From positions 1-64,000 of the forward strand of contig JAVBPO010000085.1 of the NCBI GenBank assembly GCA_031549565.1: a DNA stretch of 64,000 nucleotides, given 5' to 3'. Position numbers and translations under genes: made by a program. The stretch's first letter is position 1. Each line of letters begins with the position of its first letter. This document shows, in pieces, positions 9,833-18,333 of the stretch. The stretch is from JAVBSX01 sp031549565. GTDB taxonomy: Bacteria; Planctomycetota; Planctomycetia; Pirellulales; Thermoguttaceae. Below the pieces are notes generated by a model, which was given only the letters and a program-made list of their open reading frames with translations, did no database searches and was not told where the DNA came from.

Positions 9833-11137
9833 TCATTTCGCTTTGACAACCGGCAATTCATCCCAGCGGATCGTGTAATTCGGGCTGCAATGCTCCGACG
9901 CGTCGCGCCAACTGCGCTGGATTCCCTGGGAACCGAAAAAAAGCTTGCCCGGCCCGAACGCTTGGTTGATTTGATCGAACGATTCCATAAGCCGCTCTTC
10001 TTTTTCGCGATCTTCCGGCGTTTTGGAATCGAAGTCGAACAAGAGACCTTGCGACTGAACGGCCGAGGCGTCACGCATGTCCAGCAGCATGACCGACGCC
10101 TTCTTGTACAGCGGTCCCGGTCGGTAAAGGCCGCGAAGCAGCTCCAAAGCCGTTTTCATCACGTCAGGCGTGTGGGCGGTCGGAATATCGAATCCCTTGG
10201 CGCGGCCGTTGGAAACGTAACCGTCCTTGAACCAGCTCGTGTTCAGATGCACGTAAATCGCCGAGGCAACGGTTCCTTCCGACCGTGCTTTTTCACACGC
10301 CTTGGCCGCAAACGTCGAAACCGCCTCGACGAGCGTCTGATAATCGTCCGTCGCGTCGTGGAACGAACGGGAAACCATGATGTTTTTACGGGGAGGCTGC
10401 ACTTCGGTCAGGTCGAGGCAACTTTCCCCGTTCAGTTCACGGACCAATCGCTCTTGGACGATGCTGAATTCTTTCCGTATCCAAAGCGGATCGACCGCCG
10501 CCAAATCGTGCGCGGTCCGGATGCCGAGTTTCCGCATTTTCGGAGCGCGCTTGCGACCGACGCCCCAGACGTCCTCAATAGCCAGTTGAGCGAGTTCGTA
10601 CTCCCGCCGCTCCGGGTCGAGCAGATTGCCGGTACCGTTTCCTTTTTTGGCGATATCGTTGGCGACTTTCGAGAGAGTCATGGTCGAACCGATCCCGAGT
10701 GACACCGGAATACCGCTCCATTTTTTGACGGTGGTGACGATGTCCTGCATCAAAGGATCGATGGAATCCAGGTCGTAGCCGAGTCCGGTCAAGTCGAGAA
10801 ACGCCTCATCGATCGAATAGATTTCAACCGAGGGCGTCCACCGGTAAAGCGTTCGCATGACTCGACCGCTCATGTCACCATAGAGCCGATAGTTCGAGGA
10901 AAACGCGATCGCCTGGCCGTGATCGATGAACCGTTTGATCTTGAAATACGCTTCCCCCATCGGGATGCCGAGTTTTTTCGCTTCCGGCGATCGGGCAATG
11001 ACGATCCCGTCATTATTCGAAAGGACGACGACCGCCTTGTCTTTCAAGTCGGGCCGAAACAGCTTTTCGCAGGACGCGAAAAAACTGTTACAATCGAGCA
11101 AGCCGTAGATGCGAAGCGGAAGAATGGTCATTGTCAC
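9833..11137 (-). CDS. umuC: Y-family DNA polymerase V catalytic subunit
   Basis: Error-prone translesion polymerase of 434 residues that acts with processed UmuD during the SOS response. The N-terminus carries LLDCNSFFASCEKLF, with the first metal-binding aspartate, followed by VVVLSNNDGIVIARS. The second catalytic motif is YSIDEAFLDL. A helix-hairpin-helix-like segment (DVWGVGRKRAPKM) and the little-finger region follow. The GTG start at 11137 overlaps the umuD stop; an ATG at 11131 is equally possible. Order and overlap show a umuDC operon driven from the promoter at 11621-11649. Confidence 0.93.
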   Translation of the reverse strand: MTMTILPLRIYGLLDCNSFFASCEKLFRPDLKDKAVVVLSNNDGIVIARSPEAKKLGIPMGEAYFKIKRFIDHGQAIAFSSNYRLYGDMSGRVMRTLYRWTPSVEIYSIDEAFLDLTGLGYDLDSIDPLMQDIVTTVKKWSGIPVSLGIGSTMTLSKVANDIAKKGNGTGNLLDPERREYELAQLAIEDVWGVGRKRAPKMRKLGIRTAHDLAAVDPLWIRKEFSIVQERLVRELNGESCLDLTEVQPPRKNIMVSRSFHDATDDYQTLVEAVSTFAAKACEKARSEGTVASAIYVHLNTSWFKDGYVSNGRAKGFDIPTAHTPDVMKTALELLRGLYRPGPLYKKASVMLLDMRDASAVQSQGLLFDFDSKTPEDREKEERLMESFDQINQAFGPGKLFFGSQGIQRSWRDASEHCSPNYTIRWDELPVVKAK

Positions 11138-11580
11138 CGAAAGGATTTGTAGGTTCCCGTAACGACCCCCCAGATTTCGAATTCCATTTCATCCGTCAGC
11201 ATAATCTTTTTGTACTTGGGGTTTTCCGGGACCAGTTCGATCCGCCCGTTGGTTTGGCGGAGCCGTTTGACGGTGAACTCTCCATTGAGAACCGCGACGA
11301 CGATGTCGCCATGACGCGGATCAAGGCTCCGATCGACGACCAACAGGTCGCGGTCGAAAATTCCGGCTCCGGTCATGGAATCGCCTGCAACCCGCATGAA
11401 AAAAGTCGAGTTCGGATGACGGACGATATGAGCGCCGATATCGAGCGTTTCTCGATCATTGTCCGCCGGAGAAGGAAATCCGGCCGGGATTGAGGAGTCG
11501 GCAACCGCAACCGTCAGCGGTTCGGCAGGAATCCGAGGATGGAACACGGAAACGATCCGCGTGTCGTCGAGTTTAACCAT
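11134..11580 (-). CDS. umuD: SOS mutagenesis protein UmuD (S24 protease-like)
   Basis: LexA-like self-cleaving subunit of polymerase V, 148 residues. The cleavage site is visible as Ala33-Gly34 in IPAGFPSPADN, matching the CGFPSPA region of enterobacterial UmuD. The catalytic serine is S68 in AGDSMTGAG and the lysine is K105 in FTVKRLR. The downstream umuC start overlaps its stop codon, implying coupled translation. A sigma-70-type promoter and a palindrome lie directly upstream. Confidence 0.93.
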   Translation of the reverse strand: MVKLDDTRIVSVFHPRIPAEPLTVAVADSSIPAGFPSPADNDRETLDIGAHIVRHPNSTFFMRVAGDSMTGAGIFDRDLLVVDRSLDPRHGDIVVAVLNGEFTVKRLRQTNGRIELVPENPKYKKIMLTDEMEFEIWGVVTGTYKSFR

Positions 11581-11604
11581 GTCGGCGAAGAAGAGAAGTT
11601 AAAG

Positions 11605-11618
11605 AACGAATATCCGTT
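11605..11618 (-). promoter_or_regulatory. Candidate SOS operator upstream of umuDC
   Basis: AACGAATATCCGTT is a 14-base near-perfect palindrome (12 of 14 positions symmetric). It lies between the predicted -10 box and the umuD start, about where transcription should begin. Position and symmetry suggest a LexA-type repressor site; the LexA motif of this organism is not known to me. Confidence 0.4.
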
Positions 11619-11620
11619 AG

Positions 11621-11649
11621 AATATATCATTTTTACACCGATTCGGCAA
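11621..11649 (-). promoter_or_regulatory. Sigma-70-type promoter of umuDC
   Basis: On the minus strand, TTGCCG (11644-11649) and TATATT (11621-11626) are separated by exactly 17 bases, followed at once by the palindrome at 11605-11618. Confidence 0.5.
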
Positions 11650-11658
11650 CCGGAACGT

Positions 11659-11718
11659 GGGTGCGTGCAAATTTTCCGGGGCCATTCCTGGGATCGCAGG
11701 CTTGCAGTCTGCCAGTGG
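11659..11718. repeat. Partial MITE: left terminal repeat plus half of the core
   Basis: GGGTGCGTGCAAATTTTCC (11659-11677) matches the terminal repeat of the 2583-2735 element. It is followed by CCTGGGATCGCAGG and GCCAGTGG (11687-11718), the left half of the core. The right half and right terminus are missing. Confidence 0.65.
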
Positions 11719-11741
11719 ACGCTGAAATACGGAAGGTGCCG

Positions 11742-12641
11742 TCAATGCTCGGTTGACGACCGCACATTCTCCGCAGAGACGATTCGGTTCAATCCGGCGA
11801 GGTCTTTGAGAAGTTTGACGTTTTTCCAACTCGCGGCGTCCAAAAGCGGAACGACCGCTTCGGCGATCATCGGGCTCAGTTCGATCAGGATCCGACCGCC
11901 GTCGCTGAGCTTGGCGTGGGCCTGCGGAAGAAGTCTTTGAATGATTTCCGTTCCATCCGGCCCGGCGAGGAGCGCCGATTTCGGTTCGTAATCCTTCACC
12001 TCCGGATCGAGTCGCTCGAATTCCGATTCGCTGACGTACGGCGGATTACTGACGACCAGATCGAACGGACCGGCGGCTTTCTCCATCAAATCGGAAAGCC
12101 CCCAGTCGATTCGGTCCTGGACGTGATGCTTTTCGCCGTTCTTTTTCGCCAGTTCCAGCGCCGGTTCGGAAAGGTCGACCGCCGTGATACTACCGGATCG
12201 CTTCGCTTTTTTCAGGGCGTGCGCGATCGCGACCGCGACGGCCCCGCTGCCGGTTCCGACATCGCAGATTTTCGGCGTGAAGCCGGGCTGGGCGGTTTGC
12301 CGGGCCTTGATCCAGTCGAGTGATTCCACGACGAGCTGCTCCGTTTCCGGGCGCGGAATGAGCGTGTTGCGATCGACATGGAATGAAAGCGAGTAGAATT
12401 CCTTATGGCCGACCAAATACGCGACCGGTTCCCCGGCGGCCCGGCGCTTGACGTAATCCCGAAAGAGCGCCCGCTTGTCCTCCGGCGGCTCCGTTTCGAA
12501 ATTCGTATAAAGTTCGATCCGTTGGCACGACAGGGCCGCCGCGAGAAGAATCTCCGCCTCGAGCCGGGCCGACTGCCGCCCGTTCTTCTTGAGATAATCG
12601 GTCGTCCATTCCAACAGCCGTTTAACGGTCCAAGAATCCAT
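11742..12641 (-). CDS. prmC: Release factor glutamine N5-methyltransferase
   Basis: Methylates the GGQ glutamine of peptide-chain release factors with S-adenosylmethionine. The 299-residue length is typical. An N-terminal helical domain includes RRAAGEPVAYLVGHKEFY and LIPRPETEQLV. The SAM-binding motif is CDVGTGSGAVAVAIA (about 126-140), and the catalytic NPPY motif is at residues 199-202, which separates it from other class I methyltransferases. It is followed by a heptamer repeat block and then, further upstream in transcription, the HD-GYP regulator on the same strand. Confidence 0.93.
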   Translation of the reverse strand: MDSWTVKRLLEWTTDYLKKNGRQSARLEAEILLAAALSCQRIELYTNFETEPPEDKRALFRDYVKRRAAGEPVAYLVGHKEFYSLSFHVDRNTLIPRPETEQLVVESLDWIKARQTAQPGFTPKICDVGTGSGAVAVAIAHALKKAKRSGSITAVDLSEPALELAKKNGEKHHVQDRIDWGLSDLMEKAAGPFDLVVSNPPYVSESEFERLDPEVKDYEPKSALLAGPDGTEIIQRLLPQAHAKLSDGGRILIELSPMIAEAVVPLLDAASWKNVKLLKDLAGLNRIVSAENVRSSTEH

Positions 12642-12653
12642 GAGAATAATTTT

Positions 12654-12716
12654 GAATTATGAATTATGAATTATGAATTGAAATACTTCAAAATTCACAA
12701 TTCAGAATTCAGAATT
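12654..12716. repeat. Heptamer repeat block between prmC and the HD-GYP gene
   Basis: The left arm is a GAATTAT run (12654-12680). The right arm is an AATTCAC/AATTCAG run (12692-12716), roughly complementary to the left, with a 10-base spacer. It starts 12 bases from the prmC start and ends 4 bases before the HD-GYP stop. Confidence 0.8.
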
Positions 12717-12720
12717 AACG

Positions 12721-13761
12721 TCAGGCCGGCCCCAAAACTCCGCCGGAGACGGTTCCGGCTTCGATTTCGGCGAAGCGGCGGCGGATGTTGAGGAACTGTT
12801 CTTCCCGCTTGATGAACGCGTCGACCACGTCCGGATCGAAATGGGTTCCCCGGCCTTCGAGAATGATCTGCTTCGCCGAATCGTGCGTGAACGCCTGCTT
12901 GTAGACCCGCTTGGAAGTCAAAGCGTCGTACACGTCGGCAAGAGCGATGATACGTCCGCACAAGGGTATCTCTTCCCCTTTGAGATTCTGTGGGTATCCG
13001 GATCCGTCGTACCGTTCGTGGTGCGTTCCGGCAATGTCCCGGGCCATGCTCAGGAACGAAACGCCGGGAAACTTTGCCAAAGCGGCCCCGAGCGTTTGGG
13101 CTCCGATAGCGGCGTGGTCTTTCATGATCTCGAATTCCTTCGCGTCCAATCGCCCCGGTTTGAGCAGCACGGCGTCGGGGATACCGACCTTCCCGATATC
13201 GTGGAGCGGACTGGTCTGGAAGATAAGACGGATGAACTCGGCGTCGATGACTTCATGGTATTTGTCCAAGGACGCCATTTCCTGGGCCAAACCGCGGCAA
13301 TAATGCTGAACCCGTTCCAAGTGGGCGCCGGTATCAAGGTCGCGCGATTCGGCCAGTTTCGCCAAGGCGAAAATCGCGACGTCCCGGGTTTCCAAGGAAA
13401 GAATCCGTTCCCCTGCTCGAATTCTCGCCAAGACTTCGGCGGGGCTGTACGGCTTGGCGATAAAATCGTCCGCCCCGGAAGAGAGTCCCTGGATCATTTC
13501 TTGGAGCGTCCCGTGCGAAGTCAGGAGAATAAAGTAGACATAACCGGCAAATTCTTCGTTGCGAATCGTCCGACACAGATCGATCCCGGTCATGACAGGC
13601 ATTTCCCAGTCGGAAATCACCATGCGGCAATAATTGGTCCGGAGAACCTCCATCGCTTCACTGCCGTTGGATGCGGTAATAACTTCGTATCCGGCGTCGG
13701 TCAAGAGCCCTTTCAGGGCCATCAACACGAGTTTACTGTCGTCTACGATAAGAACTTGCAT
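12721..13761 (-). CDS. Response regulator with HD-GYP phosphodiesterase domain
   Basis: A 346-residue two-component output protein. The receiver domain (about 1-120) carries IVDDSK with acidic residues 7-8 and the phospho-acceptor D51 in VISDWEMP. The C-terminal HD-GYP domain shows HLERVQHYC, HDIGKVGIPD and HHERYDGSGYP, the signature of cyclic-di-GMP phosphodiesterases. The start MQVLIVDDSK at 13761 opens the receiver fold; the longer reading frame upstream is repeat sequence. A cognate kinase is not adjacent, though a hybrid kinase lies 1.9 kb away at 15622. It could control motility or surface attachment by degrading cyclic-di-GMP. Confidence 0.92.
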   Translation of the reverse strand: MQVLIVDDSKLVLMALKGLLTDAGYEVITASNGSEAMEVLRTNYCRMVISDWEMPVMTGIDLCRTIRNEEFAGYVYFILLTSHGTLQEMIQGLSSGADDFIAKPYSPAEVLARIRAGERILSLETRDVAIFALAKLAESRDLDTGAHLERVQHYCRGLAQEMASLDKYHEVIDAEFIRLIFQTSPLHDIGKVGIPDAVLLKPGRLDAKEFEIMKDHAAIGAQTLGAALAKFPGVSFLSMARDIAGTHHERYDGSGYPQNLKGEEIPLCGRIIALADVYDALTSKRVYKQAFTHDSAKQIILEGRGTHFDPDVVDAFIKREEQFLNIRRRFAEIEAGTVSGGVLGPA

Positions 13762-13902
13762 GAAAACCTCAAACTCGAAAATTGGAAAATTATTCTGGCG
13801 ATTGTGTTGATTATACGCTCTTGATCGCCTAAAGGCAGGGGATTGCCGTTGAAAAATTTTTGTGGTCGAAAATTCGGAGGGAATTGAGTGGAATGCTTGC
13901 CA

Positions 13903-14027
13903 CCTGGGACCGCAGGCTTCCAGCCTGCCAGTGGGCAGTCGAGCCCCGCGCAGGGAGTCCGATCGTTTCACGTTGCGGGCTGGAAGCCCACAGACCCAGG
14001 TGCAGGCAAGATGCCTGCGGTCCCAGG
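13903..14027. repeat. CCTGGGACC dispersed palindromic element, copy 1
   Basis: 125 bases bounded by CCTGGGACCGCAGGC and the complement GCCTGCGGTCCCAGG, with internal stems CTTCCAGCCTGCCAGTGGGC and GCGGGCTGGAAGCCC. Nearly identical copies lie at 29476-29602 and 46765-46894, and a related core sits in the MITE at 2583. Apart from this element, the 450-base gap between the HD-GYP gene and apgM holds no gene I can support. Confidence 0.85.
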
Positions 14028-14215
14028 GAGCAACGATTGTAAAAAACGTCGCGCCCGGTAGAATTATCCATTGACAGAAAAACATCGTGAATTTTTACGA
14101 TGTGAGCGAGATCGGGAGTGAAACGACCCTCTCGCGGCTTACTTACTCGGAGCGGAAGCTCCAGCCGGCTCCCGGGGGCCCTCCCGGGTTTCAATACACA
14201 CGAAAGGAAGAACCG

Positions 14216-15421
14216 ATGGATTTTCATGAATTGGTACAGAGTTTACGGGAAACGGACGGCGGAAAAATCGTGATGTTCGTTGCGGACGGACTCGGCGGGC
14301 TGCCGATGACGCCGGGCGGACCAACCGAATTGGAAGCGGCGAAAACGCCGAACCTCGACGCGCTTGCCAAGATCGGCGTTTCCGGAATGTCCTACCCGAT
14401 CAAGCCGGGCATTACGCCGGGGAGCGGGCCGGGGCATTTGGGGCTGTTCGGTTACGATCCGCTGCAATTCCCGATCGGACGCGGCGTTTTAGAAGCGTCC
14501 GGGATCGGTTTCGCCGTCGGTCCGAAAGACGTCGCGATTCGTTGTAATTTCTGCACGACCGACGCCGCCGGCAACATCACCGACCGCCGAGCCGGACGTA
14601 TTCCGACCGAAGAAAGCACGAAAGTCGTCGAATCGCTCAAAGCGATCAAGATTCCCGGCATTGAAATTTTCGTCGAGCCGGTTCAGGAACATCGTTTCTG
14701 CGTCGTTTTCCGGGGGGAAGGACTCGCGGGCAATGTCGCGGACACCGACCCGCAAAAGACCGGCGTTCCGGTTCTCGATCCGGTCGCGCATGATGAAGCG
14801 AGCAAGAAAACGGCTCAAATCGCCAAGGAATTCCATACGCAAGCGGTCAAAATCCTCGCCGGACAGCCGAAAGCGAACAACCACACCATGCGAGGCTTTG
14901 CGACCAAACCGTCGCTGCCGCACTTCCCGGATCTGTTCGGGCTGAAGTCCGCTGCGATTGCCGTTTACCCGATGTACAAAGGGCTCGCGAGCCTGGTCGG
15001 AATGGAAGTCGTCGGGAAACCGCACTCGCTTTCCGAAGAGATCGGCGTCCTCAAGCAAGTCTGGAACGATTACGATTTCTTCTTCATCCACTTCAAGTAC
15101 ACCGATTCTCGCGGCGAAGACGGCAATTTCGACGAGAAGGTGAAGATGATCGAGCAATTCGATTCGATGATCCCGCGAATCATGGAGCTGAAACCCGACT
15201 GCCTGGTCGTGACCGGCGACCACAGCACCCCGGCGAAGATGGCGTCGCACAGTTTCCATCCGGTTCCGACGCTGATCGTGTCGGATCTGGCCCGGACGGA
15301 CGGATGCACCGCGTTCGGCGAGACCATGGCCTGCTGCGGCGGACTCGGACATTTCGAAGCGATGTACCTGATGCCGCTCGCGTTGGCGCACGCGAATCGA
15401 CTCGGAAAATACGGAGCGTAA
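14216..15421 (+). CDS. apgM: Cofactor-independent phosphoglycerate mutase, archaeal type
   Basis: Interconverts 3- and 2-phosphoglycerate without 2,3-bisphosphoglycerate. It belongs to the alkaline phosphatase superfamily branch called ApgM, common in archaea and some anaerobic bacteria. Motifs: VADGLGGLP with a metal-binding aspartate, KTPNLDALA, TPGSGPGHLGLFGYDP with the presumed nucleophilic serine, and VVTGDHSTPAKMASHS near the end. The 401-residue length is normal. The start at 14216 has a good ribosome site (GAAAGGAAG) just upstream; the longer open frame from 14087 lacks family sequence. Confidence 0.93.
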   Translation: MDFHELVQSLRETDGGKIVMFVADGLGGLPMTPGGPTELEAAKTPNLDALAKIGVSGMSYPIKPGITPGSGPGHLGLFGYDPLQFPIGRGVLEASGIGFAVGPKDVAIRCNFCTTDAAGNITDRRAGRIPTEESTKVVESLKAIKIPGIEIFVEPVQEHRFCVVFRGEGLAGNVADTDPQKTGVPVLDPVAHDEASKKTAQIAKEFHTQAVKILAGQPKANNHTMRGFATKPSLPHFPDLFGLKSAAIAVYPMYKGLASLVGMEVVGKPHSLSEEIGVLKQVWNDYDFFFIHFKYTDSRGEDGNFDEKVKMIEQFDSMIPRIMELKPDCLVVTGDHSTPAKMASHSFHPVPTLIVSDLARTDGCTAFGETMACCGGLGHFEAMYLMPLALAHANRLGKYGA

Positions 15422-15426
15422 GCAGT

Positions 15427-15480
15427 CGTTAGCCCCGTCGCCTGCGAGGGACAAGTTAGCCCCGTCGCCTGCGACGGGCA
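15427..15480. repeat. Direct repeat GTTAGCCCCGTCGCCTGCGA, two copies
   Basis: GTTAGCCCCGTCGCCTGCGAGGG and GTTAGCCCCGTCGCCTGCGACGGG lie in tandem with a few bases between. Just downstream, GGTTCGCGGGCGAACC is a perfect palindrome. This is intergenic filler of the dispersed-repeat type. Confidence 0.6.
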
Positions 15481-15576
15481 GTGTACGGATAAATTACCTA
15501 CGGTTCGCGGGCGAACCGGCTAACGGAAAAATAGATTACGGCGTTGACTTCCATTACCACGAGCAGGGATTGCACT

Positions 15577-15612
15577 GAATTCATAATTCAGGATTCATAA
15601 TTCATAATTCAG
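15577..15612. repeat. Heptamer repeat block before the hybrid kinase
   Basis: A run of AATTCAT/AATTCAG heptamers ends 9 bases before the kinase start codon, so it occupies the place of a ribosome-binding site. Confidence 0.75.
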
Positions 15613-15621
15613 TATCCCTCC

Positions 15622-18237
15622 ATGGGTTTTTTATCGGTGAATCAGGATTCGCTTTTGAGCGACATTTTCGACAGCATCTCCGATGGTGTCTATGTCGTCG
15701 ATTTGAATTATCGGATCGTCCAAGCCAATCGCACGGCGAACGAAGCTTACGGTCCGGAACCGCTCGTCGGACAGATCTGTTACGAACGATTCGAAAATCG
15801 CGATTCCCCTTGTGAATTTTGTCCGCTGGCGAAAACATTACGAGACGGTCTCCGGAATTTCAGCGAACACGTCAACCTCAAAGGGCAACATCTCGAACTG
15901 ACCTGTTTTCCCGTCAAAAACCGGGAGACCGGTGAAATCATCGCCGGGACGATGTTCTGCAAGAACGTCGATGCGCAAAAAAAACAGGCCGAAGATCTGA
16001 AATCCAAGGAAGCGGTTCTCACAAACATTTTCGCGTGTATCCAGGACAGCTTCTATGTGATCGATCCGGAATACAACGTTCTGTACGTCAATCCGAGAAT
16101 GGAGGCGATTTTTCCGGAACATCACCCGATCGTGGGGAAAAAATGTTACACCCTGGTCAGCAACACGGAGGTCTGCGAAGGGTGTCCGGTCCCGCTCGCG
16201 TTGAAAAACGGAACCGCGGAAATGCAGTCGAAGGTTCACTTCTATCCCCACGAGCCGGGCGAACCTTGGAAACAGGGCTACTCCGGCGAATGGCGGGAAT
16301 TGTTGGTCTACCCGATCCTCGACCCGGAAACGGGGAAAATCACTTCGTTTTTCAATTTCGTCCGGGACATCACGGCACAAAAACTGGCCGAAGCGGCGTT
16401 GGAGCATTTCCGTTCGCACATCTCGGTGATCGCGGATATTCGAAAATCGTACTATGATTCGACGGAAGAGGAGTGCATCCTTTCCTTTCTCGAATCGGTT
16501 TCGAAACACTTCCACATCGACGACTCCTGGTTCGTCGAGCTGGAAAACGGTAAGCCGGTCCGCTCGTTTTTTCACGAACGAGCGACCGGAACGACGTTGC
16601 GCGACACCGTCGCCGAATCGTTCCAAACGGCCCTGCCGGGGGAGGAAAAACTGCATCCGTCGCTTTGGCAGGCGATCGAGCACTTGAAAATTCGGCATTA
16701 TCGCCAGGGCGAGCCGGGCTTTCCCGCGAATCATGACGCCACGAGCGACGGTGCCGCGAAAATCCGTTCCACGCTGGTCGTCCCTTGTTTTCGCGTCGGT
16801 TCCGTGAGTCGCGGATTGGTCTTCTATTCCCAACGGACCGCGTTTTTCGACGATACGATCGTTTCGTACCTGGAATCGTGCGCCCGGGAATTGACGCGGA
16901 TCATCGAAGAAAGCAACAATTGGCGCAACCACAAACTCCGTCTCGAACAAGCGAGGGAAAAAGCGGAATCCGCGACGATTATCAAGTCGCGGTTCCTTGC
17001 CAATATGTCGCACGAAATCCGGACCCCCATGACCGCGATCCTCGGGTATTCCGACCTGGTGCTCAACGACTATCTTTTTCCGCTGCATCGGATTCTGCGG
17101 CGTCCCGAGTTTCAAAAGGAGCGCCGTGAAGGCTGGGACGAATTGGAAAACCTGGTCACTCAAGGGGAAAACGGCATGAAAGTGATCCTCGCCAACGGGC
17201 AGTTCCTCCTCGCGATGATCAACGATATTCTCGATTTCTCCAAAGCCGATATCGGGAAAATGAACTTGGAAATCCGCCCCGTCAATCTCCTGACGCTGCT
17301 GGAGGAAATCCATTCCCTTTATGCAATCGAAGCCGATAAGAAAGGGATCACATTTTCGATCGTTTCTTCCGGCAACGCGCCGAACACGATCGACTCCGAT
17401 TACGTTCGCTTAAAACAGATTCTGGTCAACCTGGTCGGCAACGCGATCAAATTCACTTCGGCGGGACGCGTCGAGCTTTCGGTGTCGTGGAAAGCGAAAA
17501 CGAAGGAGCGAGGGGCCTTGATCCTGATCGTCCGGGACACCGGGATCGGCATGACACCGGAAGCGCTGGACAAGGTCTTTCAGCCGTTCCAGCAGGCGGA
17601 CGCCTCGACGACGCGGCGTTTCGGCGGCACCGGACTGGGACTGGCGATCTCGAAACGGCTCCTGGACGTCATGGACGCGAAGATCGACGTTTCCAGCATC
17701 GTCGGTCAAGGAACGACGTTCACGATTCATCTTCCGTTGAAATGGAAATCGGGCGACGGGGTTATGCCGAGCGGCGATCTCGACACTTTCTTCCGGCACA
17801 TCGTCCCGGATACGATCCAGGAGGGAGCGTCCGAACGCTCCAAACAGGCCTTGCGAAACGTCCGTATCCTGCTCGCCGAGGATGGGCTGGATAACCGTCG
17901 CCTGATTTCGACGCTGCTCCGCAAAGCGGGAGCGGAGGTGTGCGAAGTGGAAAACGGCGAGGACGCCGTGGAAACCGCGATGGACGAATTGGCCGCACAA
18001 AAACCGTTCAACGTGATCCTCATGGACATGCAGATGCCGGTGATGGACGGGTACACCGCGACCGAACTGCTTCGAAAACGCGGCTACGAAGGAATGATCG
18101 TCGCCCTGACCGCGCACGCAATGCGAGAGGATCGGCAAAAATGTCTTGACATCGGCTGTAACGATTACCTGACCAAACCGATCTCCCGGGCCGGCCTGGT
18201 TCGTTGCGTCTCCAATGCGATGAAATCGGAGCAATAA
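15622..18237 (+). CDS. Hybrid sensor histidine kinase with two cysteine-containing PAS domains
   Basis: A soluble, presumably cytoplasmic kinase of 871 residues with no membrane segment or signal peptide. Order: PAS (about 10-115), PAS (about 130-255), a GAF-like region (about 265-435), HisKA with H464 in NMSHEIRTPMTAI, HATPase with LVNLVGNAIKFT, DTGIGM and GGTGLGLAISKRL, and a C-terminal receiver with D802 in ILMDMQMPVMDG. Both PAS domains carry a matching cysteine pattern (CYERFENRDSPCEFCP and CYTLVSNTEVCEGCP), which could hold metal or sense redox state. The HD-GYP regulator at 12721 is a possible partner, but this is only proximity. Confidence 0.93.
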   Translation: MGFLSVNQDSLLSDIFDSISDGVYVVDLNYRIVQANRTANEAYGPEPLVGQICYERFENRDSPCEFCPLAKTLRDGLRNFSEHVNLKGQHLELTCFPVKNRETGEIIAGTMFCKNVDAQKKQAEDLKSKEAVLTNIFACIQDSFYVIDPEYNVLYVNPRMEAIFPEHHPIVGKKCYTLVSNTEVCEGCPVPLALKNGTAEMQSKVHFYPHEPGEPWKQGYSGEWRELLVYPILDPETGKITSFFNFVRDITAQKLAEAALEHFRSHISVIADIRKSYYDSTEEECILSFLESVSKHFHIDDSWFVELENGKPVRSFFHERATGTTLRDTVAESFQTALPGEEKLHPSLWQAIEHLKIRHYRQGEPGFPANHDATSDGAAKIRSTLVVPCFRVGSVSRGLVFYSQRTAFFDDTIVSYLESCARELTRIIEESNNWRNHKLRLEQAREKAESATIIKSRFLANMSHEIRTPMTAILGYSDLVLNDYLFPLHRILRRPEFQKERREGWDELENLVTQGENGMKVILANGQFLLAMINDILDFSKADIGKMNLEIRPVNLLTLLEEIHSLYAIEADKKGITFSIVSSGNAPNTIDSDYVRLKQILVNLVGNAIKFTSAGRVELSVSWKAKTKERGALILIVRDTGIGMTPEALDKVFQPFQQADASTTRRFGGTGLGLAISKRLLDVMDAKIDVSSIVGQGTTFTIHLPLKWKSGDGVMPSGDLDTFFRHIVPDTIQEGASERSKQALRNVRILLAEDGLDNRRLISTLLRKAGAEVCEVENGEDAVETAMDELAAQKPFNVILMDMQMPVMDGYTATELLRKRGYEGMIVALTAHAMREDRQKCLDIGCNDYLTKPISRAGLVRCVSNAMKSEQ

Positions 18238-18333
18238 ATTCCGCGGCGTCGTTTCGCCGATACCGGGGTTTACCCGAAGCCGATTCCGTGTACGATTGAG
18301 CGGTTCACGAATTCCGCAGGGATTCGATCCTCC

